Part shown: positions 41,051 to 47,815 of the stretch, piece after piece
Layout: each line of letters begins with the position of its first letter
Numbering within the stretch: position 1 is the stretch's first letter
Assembly: GCA_031548325.1 (NCBI GenBank)
Contig: JAVBRE010000128.1
Span: forward strand, 1-47,815
Source of the DNA: FLUQ01 sp031548325
Lineage (GTDB): Bacteria; Desulfobacterota; Desulfovibrionia; Desulfovibrionales; Desulfovibrionaceae
Direction: 5' to 3'
Length of the DNA stretch: 47,815 nt
Program-made: the position numbers and the translations under genes
Notes under the pieces: model-generated
The model's database searches: none
Told to the model about the DNA's origin: nothing
Seen by the model: only the letters and a program-made list of their open reading frames with translations

Positions 41051-42358
41051 ATGCCAATATTTTCTTATAAAAATAAAATAATTACTGCCGAACAGGCAGC
41101 AAATATGGTGAAAAGCAATGATACGGTTTTGTTTCAGCACAGTAATGCCGCTCCCTGGAAATTCATTGACGCCCTCATGCGCCGCAAAGATGAATTGCAC
41201 CGCGTACAGATCAGCCATACGCGTATAGAGGGCTCCTTGCCCTATTTTCGTGATGACTATGGCGATACCTTTTTTCATAATACGTTCATGATAAGTCCAG
41301 AGGGGCGAAAACCCATGGACGAGGGACGCGCGGACTATATCCCATGCTGTTTCGTCAACCAGCCCGGCCTCGTCAGACGGAAAAATTTTCCTGTAGATAC
41401 CTGCGTTCTTCATGTATCCCCGCCGGATGCATACGGGTATTGTTCCTATGGCATTTGCGCGTCCTATGTGCCGGGCGCGCTTGAATCGATCAAAACCGTC
41501 ATTGCCGAGATTAATCCCCAAATGCCGAAAACCTGCGGCGCTCAGATCCATATTTCAGATATCGATTACTTCATTGAAGTGGATTATCCGCTGCCTGAGA
41601 GTAAGCTTGTTACATCCGGTCCGGTTGAGATCAAGATCGGAGAACATGTAGCCTCGTTGATAGATGACGGCTGCACTTTGCAAACCGGTATTGGAGGCAT
41701 TCCAAACGCCCTGATGGGTTGTCTGAGCAATCACAAGGATATCGGCATACACACGGAAATGTATGCCGATGGTGTCGTTGAACTAGTAAAAAAAGGCGTC
41801 ATTACGGGAAGGAAGCGCGGATACCATGCCGGAAAGATCACTTCCACCTTTGTTATGGGCACGAAAACAACCTTTGATTTTGTCAATAACAATCCGAGCG
41901 TTGAAATAGTGCGCGTTGAAGAAACCAACGATCCATCCATCATCGCTCTGAATAACAAGTTTGTCGGGATAAACGCCGCCACTGAAGTCGACGTAACAGG
42001 CCAAATTTGTGCCGAAAGTGTGGGCACGCGGCACGTCAGCGGCACGGGAGGGCAACTGGATTTCGCGCTTGGCGCTCATATCTGCGAGGGGGGGAAATTC
42101 ATCATAGCGCTGCCATCCACGGCGGCTGACGGCAAGGCCTCGCGGATATCAGCCTGCCTCGCGGAAGGAGCGGGCGTTACCACCCCCCGTTCTCTGGCAG
42201 ATTATATTGTCACCGAATATGGCATTGCTTCCCTGAGAGGGAAAAATCTTGCGCAGCGCGCGAAAGCGATGTTGCAAATAGCGCACCCGGATTTTCAAGA
42301 AGAATTGGAAAGAAAAGTACATGCCAGACGTGATGTGCATTTCACTTTTTTCAAATAA
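41051..42358 (+). CDS. 4-hydroxybutyrate CoA-transferase / acetyl-CoA hydrolase-family CoA-transferase
   Basis: 435 residues of the AbfT/Cat1/AH family, distinct from the YdiF-type enzyme at 28 kb. The fold's two halves are visible; the glutamate that forms the CoA thioester is Glu236 in IGIHTEMYADG, and the CoA-binding GIGGIPNAL (213-221) and GTGGQLDFALGA (about 345-356) are intact. In this family CoA is moved from acetyl-CoA to a carboxylate, so this is the likely activating step for the imported acid. AAGGAGA lies upstream of the ATG. It is the last gene of the island before the base composition returns to high GC. Confidence 0.92.
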   Translation: MPIFSYKNKIITAEQAANMVKSNDTVLFQHSNAAPWKFIDALMRRKDELHRVQISHTRIEGSLPYFRDDYGDTFFHNTFMISPEGRKPMDEGRADYIPCCFVNQPGLVRRKNFPVDTCVLHVSPPDAYGYCSYGICASYVPGALESIKTVIAEINPQMPKTCGAQIHISDIDYFIEVDYPLPESKLVTSGPVEIKIGEHVASLIDDGCTLQTGIGGIPNALMGCLSNHKDIGIHTEMYADGVVELVKKGVITGRKRGYHAGKITSTFVMGTKTTFDFVNNNPSVEIVRVEETNDPSIIALNNKFVGINAATEVDVTGQICAESVGTRHVSGTGGQLDFALGAHICEGGKFIIALPSTAADGKASRISACLAEGAGVTTPRSLADYIVTEYGIASLRGKNLAQRAKAMLQIAHPDFQEELERKVHARRDVHFTFFK

Positions 42359-42587
42359 ACAAAAAAAATGTACCCTGGCCTCGACAGATGAAAGGCGGGG
42401 CTAAAAAGCCCGTAAAGGAAATGGGCTTTCGATCATTTACAGCAGGCCCTTAGACCAAATTCACTTTTTCAAAGTTAATTTGCTTAGAACATTTCTCGAA
42501 ACTGTTTCCATACAATTTGAAAGTCGAAATTCTCTAAATTTGAAATATGAACAAGCAGGGCGATCATACGTCATGGGGCAGACCGAC
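42359..42587. other. island right edge, with a repeat fragment
   Basis: No gene. It contains a weak hairpin (AGCCC-GTAAAGGAAAT-GGGCT, near 42405-42427) after the CoA-transferase and a copy of AAATTCACTTTTTCAAAGTTAATTTGCT at 42457-42484, the same palindrome as in the repeats at 32.8 and 37.9 kb. No attachment site or tRNA was recognised. Confidence 0.5.
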
Positions 42588-43574
42588 CTATACTGTCACC
42601 TGGGGGTTGCGGGCGTTGGGCGAGCGCTGCCCGGCCAGCAGGCGGGCCACCTCGTCCAGGCAGGAGGCGCAGACCCGAAGCATGGATTCTTGCGAAAGTC
42701 CTCCGGCGTGCGGGGTAAAGACCACGTTCGGCATACGGAACAGGGGGTGGTCCGGCGGCATGGGCTCTTTGCAAAAGACGTCCAGCCCGGCTCCGGCCAG
42801 CCGCCCTTCGTTCAGCGCAGCCATAAGCGCGTCCAGGTCCAGCAGGTCTCCCCTGGCCGTATTGATGACGCAGGCGCCCTTCTTCATCTTCGCCAGTTCC
42901 GCCGCCCCCAGACGGTACGAATCCGGCCCTCCGGGCACGTGCAGGGTCAGGTAGTCCGCTCGGGCCAGGGTTTCTTCCAGCGGCAACAGGGCCATATCCA
43001 GCTCGGCGGCCAGCTCGTATTTCGGGCTGCGATTGGTGGCGGCCAGCGTCATGCCGAAAGCCCTGCCCAGACGCGCGACCGTTGTGCCTATATGTCCCAA
43101 ACCCACAATGCCCAAGGTTTTGCCCGCCAGTTCTGTGGCCTGCCGGGGCCGCCAGATTCCGGCGGCCAGGTCCATATGCATGGGCGTGACTTTATGGGCC
43201 AGGTCCAGCATCATGGCAAAAACCAGTTCCGCCACGCAGGCGCTGTTGCCGCCGGGCACGTTGGTCACCAGCACGCCGCGTTCCGTCGCGGCCGGAATGT
43301 CGATGTGGTCCAGGCCCACCCCGAACATGGCCACCAGTTTCAGGCGTTTCGCTTTTTCAAAAAACTCGCGGGAAACGCGGGTGACGTCCAGAAACAGATA
43401 TTCGATCTCGTCCGCTCGCTCCAGCAAGGCCTGCCGCGCTTCCTCGGGCGAGGGCCTGCCTTTGACCTGCCTGCCGGCATACAGCCATTCGGCCTTCCAG
43501 CCGCGTTCCAGCAGCATGTCGAGCAAGGGACCGGGTTTGTTGAAGGCCGGCATGGGGGTGTGGATGACAATCAC
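42588..43574 (-). CDS. D-isomer-specific 2-hydroxyacid dehydrogenase
   Basis: 328-residue NAD(P)-dependent dehydrogenase of the SerA/GyaR/LdhA family. Cofactor loop GIVGLGHIGTTVARLGRAFG (about 155-174), catalytic Arg in NTARGDLLD (about 239), Glu in FCKEPMP (about 268) and His in PHAGG (about 289) are in place. It lacks the C-terminal ACT/regulatory part of full SerA, so either phosphoglycerate or another 2-hydroxy acid (glyoxylate, hydroxypyruvate) could be the substrate. It is the last gene of the minus-strand operon, four bases after the second Hsp20 gene. A leftover of the island to its right cannot be excluded, but its GC-rich codon use fits the core genome. Confidence 0.87.
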   Translation of the reverse strand: MIVIHTPMPAFNKPGPLLDMLLERGWKAEWLYAGRQVKGRPSPEEARQALLERADEIEYLFLDVTRVSREFFEKAKRLKLVAMFGVGLDHIDIPAATERGVLVTNVPGGNSACVAELVFAMMLDLAHKVTPMHMDLAAGIWRPRQATELAGKTLGIVGLGHIGTTVARLGRAFGMTLAATNRSPKYELAAELDMALLPLEETLARADYLTLHVPGGPDSYRLGAAELAKMKKGACVINTARGDLLDLDALMAALNEGRLAGAGLDVFCKEPMPPDHPLFRMPNVVFTPHAGGLSQESMLRVCASCLDEVARLLAGQRSPNARNPQVTV

Positions 43575-43578
43575 GGCT

Positions 43579-43968
43579 CTATCCCCGGGTAACGATAATA
43601 CGTTGCGCGCCCTTGCGCGGAAAAGGCAAAAACACCGTCAGCACGCCGTCGCGCAAAGAGGCTTCTATGCGCGGCGCGTCTACGGCCAGAGGCAGGCTGA
43701 GGCGGGTCTCGTAGACCACGTCGCCGAACTCCAGAGCCTGCACCTTGCCCGGCAGGCAAGAAAAGCGCGTCCGCCCGCGCAGCAAAAGCGAGCCCTTGTC
43801 CACGCTCAGTTCCAGATCCTCGTGGCTGACGCCGGGCAAATTGCAATACACGAACAGGCCTTCGCCGTTTTCCACCAGGTCCGTCAAGGGACGGACGATG
43901 ACTTTGTCCGCTTCTTCCATCAGGCAGTGGGTCTGAGAGGCGACGACATAACTTGCCCTGCGGGTCAT
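43579..43968 (-). CDS. Hsp20-family small heat-shock protein (second of a tandem pair)
   Basis: 129 residues with an alpha-crystallin domain (about 38-125): FVYCNLPGVSHEDLELSVDKGSL opens it, and GVLTVFLP near the C-terminus is the conserved A-x-x-x-n-GvL-like strand. Small ATP-independent holdase that keeps unfolding proteins soluble. The N-terminal arm is short and lacks the usual hydrophobic sequence, and there is no IxI tail motif except a terminal RIIVTRG. The ATG overlaps the stop of the first Hsp20 gene by four bases. The pair probably forms hetero-oligomers. Confidence 0.85.
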   Translation of the reverse strand: MTRRASYVVASQTHCLMEEADKVIVRPLTDLVENGEGLFVYCNLPGVSHEDLELSVDKGSLLLRGRTRFSCLPGKVQALEFGDVVYETRLSLPLAVDAPRIEASLRDGVLTVFLPFPRKGAQRIIVTRG

Positions 43969-44393
43969 GACAAAACCCCCGAAGCATAGTGCACGCTGAT
44001 GGCGCGCCGTTTTTCGCGGGCGGCTTTGGGCAGGGTGACGGTCAGTACGCCGTCGCGCAGCACGGCGTCAATGGGGGCCTCACCCACAGGGGAAGGCAAC
44101 CGTATCTCGCGCTGAAAGGGGCCGGTCGGACGTTCACGCCTGTGATGCCGCCCCGTGGGCGCGGGCAGCACCCCACGCAGGATGAGGCTGCCTTTTTCAA
44201 GCACCAGCGAAAGCCTGTCCAGAGGCGCGCCGGGCAAGAGCGCCCGCACGCGCATGGCGTCGTTGTCCTCGCATACCTGCACGGGCGGAAAATGTCCGGA
44301 ATCAATGCCGGGCGTGGTGAACGCGCCTTCGTCGTCCCGGCTCATCAGCCGGTCGAAAAGCGAAGGCAGACCATAAAGCAAATCCGTGGGCAT
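43965..44393 (-). CDS. Hsp20-family small heat-shock protein (first of a tandem pair)
   Basis: 142 residues; the N-terminal arm LYGLPSLFDRLMSRDDE resembles the DPFREM-like start of bacterial Hsp20, followed by an alpha-crystallin domain (about 48-135) with RVRALLPGAPLDRLSLVLEKGSL and DGVLTVTLPK. The domain has an arginine-rich loop (GRHHRRERP, about 82-90) in the middle. The start is the ATG at 44393 after GAGG. It lies ten bases from the Trm112-like gene and overlaps the second Hsp20 gene, so heat-shock and housekeeping genes share one transcript. Confidence 0.85.
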   Translation of the reverse strand: MPTDLLYGLPSLFDRLMSRDDEGAFTTPGIDSGHFPPVQVCEDNDAMRVRALLPGAPLDRLSLVLEKGSLILRGVLPAPTGRHHRRERPTGPFQREIRLPSPVGEAPIDAVLRDGVLTVTLPKAAREKRRAISVHYASGVLS

Positions 44394-44402
44394 GATACCT
44401 CC

Positions 44403-44615
44403 TCAGCGCCTGATCGCGCCGCCCGTGCGGCGTCCCTTGTTCCATTCCGGCAGAGGCACGGCCTCTTCGACCAGCATGACGGGTATTTCGTCGCAGATGG
44501 GATAGACCTTGGCGCAGGCCGGGCAGAGCAGCCCTTCCTGTTCGCCCATTACAGTCAGAGAGCCCCGACAGGCGGGGCAGGCGAGAATTTCAAGCAACGC
44601 GGCATCCAGAGTCAT
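44403..44615 (-). CDS. Trm112-family zinc-ribbon protein
   Basis: 70 residues with two CPAC knuckles (ILACPACRG at about 10-18 and LLCPACAKVYPI at about 29-40) forming one zinc site, then the conserved DEIPVMLVEEA segment, the standard Trm112/YcaR layout. In other organisms such proteins activate methyltransferases or sit beside lpxK/kdsB; the partner here is unknown. The ATG at 44615 has GAGGA at the right distance. It starts seven bases after rpe. Confidence 0.9.
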   Translation of the reverse strand: MTLDAALLEILACPACRGSLTVMGEQEGLLCPACAKVYPICDEIPVMLVEEAVPLPEWNKGRRTGGAIRR

Positions 44616-44622
44616 AGTTTCC

Positions 44623-45276
44623 TCAGCCCGCAAGGGCCTTTTCAAAGGCTTCGCGGCGTTTGTCATAGGGCGGGAAGGCAAAAAACGCCGAACCGGAAAC
44701 CAGGGCCGTGACCCCGGCATCCACCAGGGCTTTCGCGTTATCCGGCGTGACTCCTCCGTCAACCTGAATGATGGTCCCGGCTTTCCGCTTGCGGATCAGG
44801 TCCGCCAGGCGACGGATTTTGGCGAAACTCGCCGGAATGAATTCCTGCCCGCCGAAACCGGGGTTTACGGTCATGATAAGCACCATGTCGGTTACGTCCA
44901 GCACCTCTTCCACCGCGCTCAGGGGCGTCGAAGGGTTGAGGGCCACTCCGGCCTGCATGCCCTGCCGCCGGATCTCCGCCAGGGCGCGCTGCAGATGCAG
45001 GCAGGCTTCGGCGTGCACCACCAGCATGTTGGCCCCGGCGTCGGCAAAAGCTTCCAGGTGGCGTTCCGGCTCGCGGATCATCAGGTGTACGTCGAAAAAG
45101 AGTTTGCTGCTCTTGCGCAACCGTTTGCTCACCGGCGGGCCGAAGGTGATGTTGGGCACAAAAGACCCGTCCATCACGTCCCAGTGCACCCAGTGCAGGC
45201 CCGCCTGCTCGAGGGCGGCAAGTTCCTCGCCCAGGCGGCTGAAATCGGAGGCAAGCAGAGAAGGACTGAGAATCAT
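44623..45276 (-). CDS. rpe: ribulose-phosphate 3-epimerase
   Basis: Interconverts ribulose 5-phosphate and xylulose 5-phosphate in the pentose-phosphate pathway. 217 residues, a TIM barrel with all family motifs: SPSLLASDF (4-12), HWDVMDGSFVPN (about 31-42, metal His and Asp), FDVHLMI (about 61-67), MTVNPGFGGQEF (about 138-149) and the phosphate site VDGGVTPDN and GSAFF. The ATG at 45276 follows a GGAG-type site. It lies between the MerR-like regulator gene and the Trm112-like gene, all tightly spaced on the minus strand. Confidence 0.96.
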   Translation of the reverse strand: MILSPSLLASDFSRLGEELAALEQAGLHWVHWDVMDGSFVPNITFGPPVSKRLRKSSKLFFDVHLMIREPERHLEAFADAGANMLVVHAEACLHLQRALAEIRRQGMQAGVALNPSTPLSAVEEVLDVTDMVLIMTVNPGFGGQEFIPASFAKIRRLADLIRKRKAGTIIQVDGGVTPDNAKALVDAGVTALVSGSAFFAFPPYDKRREAFEKALAG

Positions 45277-45294
45277 GAAAGCTCCGGACAGAAA

Positions 45295-45780
45295 TCAGGG
45301 TTTGAGCAGTTCGCGCAATGCGGCCAGTTCCGCCGCGATTTCACGCAGCAACAAGGGAGGAAGGGGAGAGACGGGCGTAGAAGAAGGGACGAAGGGCACG
45401 GCCTTTGCCGGGGCTGCGGCCTCCGCCAGGGGTGCGCCGGGCTCTTCGCGAGGGTTGTCGGGCGATCCGTCATGGGCGTCGCTCTCGCCGTCGCCGGCGA
45501 CAATGGCGCTGATGTCCGGTTCCGCATCCGGCGGCAGGGTTCCCTTGGCCGCTTCTTCACGCAGGATGCGGCGCGCGCCCTCAATGGTCAGGCCTCGCTC
45601 GTGCAGCAGATACCGGATGCGGCGCAGCACGGCCAGATCCTTTTCAGAATACAGGCGCTGGCCTTTTTCCGTACGGTCCGGCGCGATCTGGGGAAATTCC
45701 ATTTCCCAGAACCGCAGCACGTATGTTTTCAGGTTCAGCAGCGCGGCCGCTTCGCCTATGCGGTAGGTTTTCGCGTTCAT
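45295..45780 (-). CDS. MerR-family transcriptional regulator
   Basis: 161 residues. The N-terminal MerR winged helix (about 4-75) has YRIGEAAALLNLKTYVLRFWE and the GQRLYSEKDL wing, closest in style to MlrA/HspR-like members. A long low-complexity Pro/Ala/Glu linker (about 90-135) and a short C-terminal helix follow. There are no metal-binding cysteines, so it is not a metal sensor. HspR-type MerR proteins often control hsp genes, and two Hsp20 genes lie in this same transcript, which makes heat-shock control a reasonable but unproved idea. The start is the ATG at 45780 preceded by AAGGGG. Confidence 0.88.
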   Translation of the reverse strand: MNAKTYRIGEAAALLNLKTYVLRFWEMEFPQIAPDRTEKGQRLYSEKDLAVLRRIRYLLHERGLTIEGARRILREEAAKGTLPPDAEPDISAIVAGDGESDAHDGSPDNPREEPGAPLAEAAAPAKAVPFVPSSTPVSPLPPLLLREIAAELAALRELLKP

Positions 45781-45945
45781 GCCCCTTGCGCATCCCCGTT
45801 CAAAAAAAACGGCCACGCCGTAAGCTGTCGGCAAACCCGGTCTTTTCCGGCTTGCCGGCAGTCCAAACGGCTACGCCACATGCATAGCACACGATCAAGG
45901 GTAATGAAAGCGGCGGAAAAAGGACGCGCCGCCGGGCCGCGCGCC

Positions 45946-45974
45946 TTGACAGAACGGAGCGGGCTTTGTAGTAA
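45946..45974 (+). promoter_or_regulatory. candidate promoter of the FmdE gene
   Basis: TTGACA (45946-45951), 17 bases, TAGTAA (45969-45974). Initiation would fall inside the inverted repeat at 45971-45998, leaving a very short or absent leader. Confidence 0.5.
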
Positions 45975-45998
45975 CACAAAAATATGAGTTCGTGTTAC
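45971..45998 (+). promoter_or_regulatory. operator-like inverted repeat before the FmdE gene
   Basis: GTAACAC (45971-45977), 14 bases, exact inverse GTGTTAC (45992-45998), ending one base before the ATG. It covers the -10 and the start region, so a bound protein would block transcription. FmdE links it to molybdate/tungstate physiology, so a ModE- or TunR-type regulator is a candidate. Confidence 0.65.
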
Positions 45999-45999
45999 G

Positions 46000-46560
46000 A
46001 TGGTTACCGCCATGCAATCATTGTCCTCTGAAATATCCATGTTCTGGGAAAAAGCCCTGGCCTTTCACGGGCACAGTTGCCCCGGCCTGGCGCTGGGCTG
46101 CCGCGTGGCGGCGGCCGCCCTGGCGCATCTGGACATGCGCGAACCCAGCCGGGACGAAGAGATGGTCTGCGTGGCGGAAACCGACTCCTGCGCCGTGGAC
46201 GCCATTCAGGCCGTCACCGGCTGCACCCTGGGCAAGGGCAATCTGCTGTTGCGCCCGCGCGGAAAACACGTCTTCAGCTTTTATCGCAGAGACGGCAGCG
46301 ACGGCATCCGCATTACCTGGAAAGCGCGCGCCCACGATATGGAACGGCCCGAACGGACGCTCCATTTTCTCTCCGCGCCCGCATCCGACCTGTACACCCT
46401 GTCCGAAACAGTCCGGCCCCTGCCGCAAAAAGCGCTGCTCAGCCCGTCCCTGGCCTGTTCCCTGTGCGGCGAAGCCACGGCGGAACCGTACATCCGCCTG
46501 CGGGACGGCCGGCCCCAGTGCCTGGACTGTTACGTCTCCGCTTCACGCATTCTGCCCTGA
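46000..46560 (+). CDS. FmdE-family protein (formylmethanofuran dehydrogenase subunit E-like)
   Basis: 186 residues. The FmdE core begins with the metal-site motif FHGHSCPG (22-29) and continues with AETDSCAVDAIQAVTGCTLGKGN-type sequence (about 63-85). A C-terminal zinc finger has CSLC (about 150) and CLDC (about 172). FmdE proteins are associated with molybdenum/tungsten enzymes, and in non-methanogens often sit beside metal or chelate ABC transporters; their function is not settled. No Shine-Dalgarno sequence precedes ATG 46000 or the in-frame ATG at 46012, and the promoter lies so close that a leaderless mRNA is possible. The downstream gene is a periplasmic binding protein. Confidence 0.88.
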   Translation: MVTAMQSLSSEISMFWEKALAFHGHSCPGLALGCRVAAAALAHLDMREPSRDEEMVCVAETDSCAVDAIQAVTGCTLGKGNLLLRPRGKHVFSFYRRDGSDGIRITWKARAHDMERPERTLHFLSAPASDLYTLSETVRPLPQKALLSPSLACSLCGEATAEPYIRLRDGRPQCLDCYVSASRILP

Positions 46561-46568
46561 CGCCTTGG

Positions 46569-46702
46569 AGCATTTCAACTTTCAAATTGTATAAAAACCG
46601 TTTCAAAAAAGGCGTCGGCATCTGCACATAATGATGCGAGATTACCAATATAAACGACACGCTTCGCGGGCATCCGCTTCGCGTCTGCTGAGCAAATTGC
46701 TC
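46569..46702. repeat. MITE-like intergenic repeat, copy 4 (left-part type)
   Basis: It starts AGCATTT and shares CAACTTT, AAACGACACGCTTCG, GGGCATCCGCTTCGC and GAGCAAATT/AATTTGCTC-derived GAGCAAATTGCTC with the copies at 32.7 and 37.8 kb. It lies between the FmdE gene and the binding-protein gene. Confidence 0.65.
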
Positions 46703-46720
46703 TGGCATAAGGATCACTCC

Positions 46721-47815
46721 ATGCGTCTTTTTTTCTGTCTGTTCGCCTTGCTCCTTTTCGCTCCGGCGGCGTCCGGGGCCGACGCGCAAACGCGCAACGT
46801 CACCGATATGCGCGGCAAAGCGGTCGCCGTACCCCTGAACCCCGTGCGCATCGCCACCATTGACGACGGGTTTGTGGAAGGGCTGATGACCCACCTCGGG
46901 GTGATCGACAAGGTCGCGGCCATCGGCTCCTGGGGCATGAAGCGCGACTACAAATACCAGTTCGAGACGGCTTCCGGCGAAAAATACGAGCACCGGGGCT
47001 GGAACACCATGAAACTGCTGCACCCCTGGCTGGACAAACTGCCCATCGTCAGTTCGCCTCAGGGGGGCGGCGCCCTTAATTTTGAGACCCTGGCCAGGGC
47101 GGAACCCGACCTGGTCATCGTGCGCGTGGGCGACTGCACCGTAAGCGCGGGCAACAAAGAGGCCATCGACAAAAGCATCCACACCATAGAGGCTCTGGGG
47201 CTTCCTCTGCTGACGCTCTATTCCCCCACCTGCTTCGGCGGTGAAGACATGACCAGCATGAAGCAGGAAATGGGCGTCATCGGCGAAGCTTTCGGGCAGA
47301 AGGAAAAAGCCCTGACCCTTGCCGACAGGCTGGCCGGGGTGGAAGCCATGATCCGCGCGCGCACCAAAGACATTCCCGATGCGCAAAAAACCCGCCTGCT
47401 GTACCTGGGGCTGAACCCCACCGTGCGCCAAAGCGGCTCGGCCGGCTCCGTGTGGGGCACCGATTCACCCGAATCGTACCTGATCGAAAAAGTGGCGGGC
47501 GCAAAAAACGCGTATTCCGGCAAGGGCAAGGGCGTGCCCATGAGCGCGGAGCAGATTTACGCCCTGAACCCCGACGTCATCGTGCTGCCCACGGCCAACG
47601 GCTATCACCCGCCGCGCGAGCTGTATGAAGCGCCCTATTACGCGAACCTGGCGGAACTTGCGGCCGTCAAAGGCAAACGCGTCTACGCCATGCCCTGGAC
47701 GCCCATGAACTGTTCCCGTCGTCTGGAATACCCGCTGGACATGCTGATCATCGCCAAAGCCGCCTACCCCGAGCGCTTTAAAGACATCAAGGTGTATGAC
47801 TACGCCCTGGGCATG
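46721..47815 (+). CDS. ABC transporter periplasmic binding protein (FepB/BtuF-like), 3'-incomplete
   Basis: An open frame of 365 codons runs off the window. It has a signal peptide (about 1-20, FFCLFALLLFAPAASGADA). The N-terminal RNVTDMRGKAVAVPLNPVRIA is the standard opening of cluster-8 (iron-siderophore, cobalamin, heme) binding proteins, with ARAEPDLVIV (about 127-136) and ALNPDVIVLP (about 283-292) as further family segments. AAGGA lies eight bases ahead of the ATG. The permease and ATPase genes are expected just outside the window. Together with the adjacent FmdE gene this suggests uptake of a metal oxyanion or metal chelate rather than a classic siderophore. Confidence 0.88.
   Translation, partial: MRLFFCLFALLLFAPAASGADAQTRNVTDMRGKAVAVPLNPVRIATIDDGFVEGLMTHLGVIDKVAAIGSWGMKRDYKYQFETASGEKYEHRGWNTMKLLHPWLDKLPIVSSPQGGGALNFETLARAEPDLVIVRVGDCTVSAGNKEAIDKSIHTIEALGLPLLTLYSPTCFGGEDMTSMKQEMGVIGEAFGQKEKALTLADRLAGVEAMIRARTKDIPDAQKTRLLYLGLNPTVRQSGSAGSVWGTDSPESYLIEKVAGAKNAYSGKGKGVPMSAEQIYALNPDVIVLPTANGYHPPRELYEAPYYANLAELAAVKGKRVYAMPWTPMNCSRRLEYPLDMLIIAKAAYPERFKDIKVYDYALGM

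Noticed and set aside
24445..42587. Island borders checked for tRNA genes, integrase, or direct-repeat attachment sites
   Set aside because: None was recognised at either edge; acquisition is inferred only from base composition and gene content.
1..47815. CRISPR arrays or toxin-antitoxin and restriction systems
   Set aside because: No regularly spaced direct repeats and no proteins of such systems were seen.

Overview
The window looks like a chromosome segment of a sulfate-reducing or related anaerobe of the Desulfovibrionaceae (Desulfovibrionales). This rests on gene content and style: the archaeal-type entry into aromatic amino acid synthesis (ADH synthase plus 3-dehydroquinate synthase II) in one operon with a fused chorismate mutase/prephenate dehydratase, EPSP synthase and TyrA; TAXI-type TRAP transport; FmdE; and GC-rich housekeeping genes. 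The genus cannot be fixed from sequence alone.

Layout. 1-2.3 kb: a DMT-family permease, a stand-alone rpsD with its own promoter, leader and terminator, and the decayed 3' end of an RTX adhesin gene. 2.3-7.8 kb: the aromatic operon (ADH synthase, DHQ synthase II, pheA, aroA, tyrA), preceded by a previously unannotated Phe/Tyr leader peptide and a transcription attenuator. 7.9-10.5 kb: rpoZ, dnaJ, hldD. 10.5-16.8 kb (minus strand): a TAXI-TRAP transporter in one operon with a GlpA/LhgO-like flavoprotein, a second FAD/NAD oxidoreductase and a DUF1667 protein, which looks like an uptake-and-oxidation module for a hydroxy acid or polyol phosphate. 17.3-20.6 kb: carB. 21.2-24.4 kb: a secreted chagasin-like (I42) protein, an SDR, AzlCD and a DinB-like protein. 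The last two units end in near-identical 96-bp inverted repeats.

25.0-42.4 kb is a catabolic island, visibly less GC-rich than its flanks and with AT-rich gaps. It holds thiolase, 3-hydroxyacyl-CoA dehydrogenase, enoyl-CoA hydratase, a YdiF-type CoA-transferase and an iron alcohol dehydrogenase (plus strand). The beta and small anchor subunits of a Na+-pumping decarboxylase and a LysR regulator are on the minus strand. On the plus strand follow a complete tripartite tricarboxylate transporter (TctCBA), a divergent carboxyltransferase subunit, a 69-residue biotin carrier, a dedicated biotin ligase and a second CoA-transferase. Read together: a carboxylate is imported, activated by CoA transfer, decarboxylated with Na+ export, and the enoyl-CoA is cleaved to acetyl-CoA. 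The substrate is unknown. Glutaconate or a related di/tricarboxylate fits the enzyme set, but the carboxyltransferase loops are unlike those of the characterised decarboxylases.

42.6-45.8 kb (minus strand): a housekeeping operon of merR-like regulator, rpe, Trm112-like protein, two Hsp20 proteins and a D-2-hydroxyacid dehydrogenase. 46.0-47.8 kb: FmdE behind an operator-like inverted repeat, then the start of a periplasmic metal/chelate-binding protein that runs off the window. A family of MITE-like intergenic repeats with AGCATTT/AAATGCT ends is scattered through both core and island. No tRNA, rRNA, CRISPR array or intact insertion sequence was seen.
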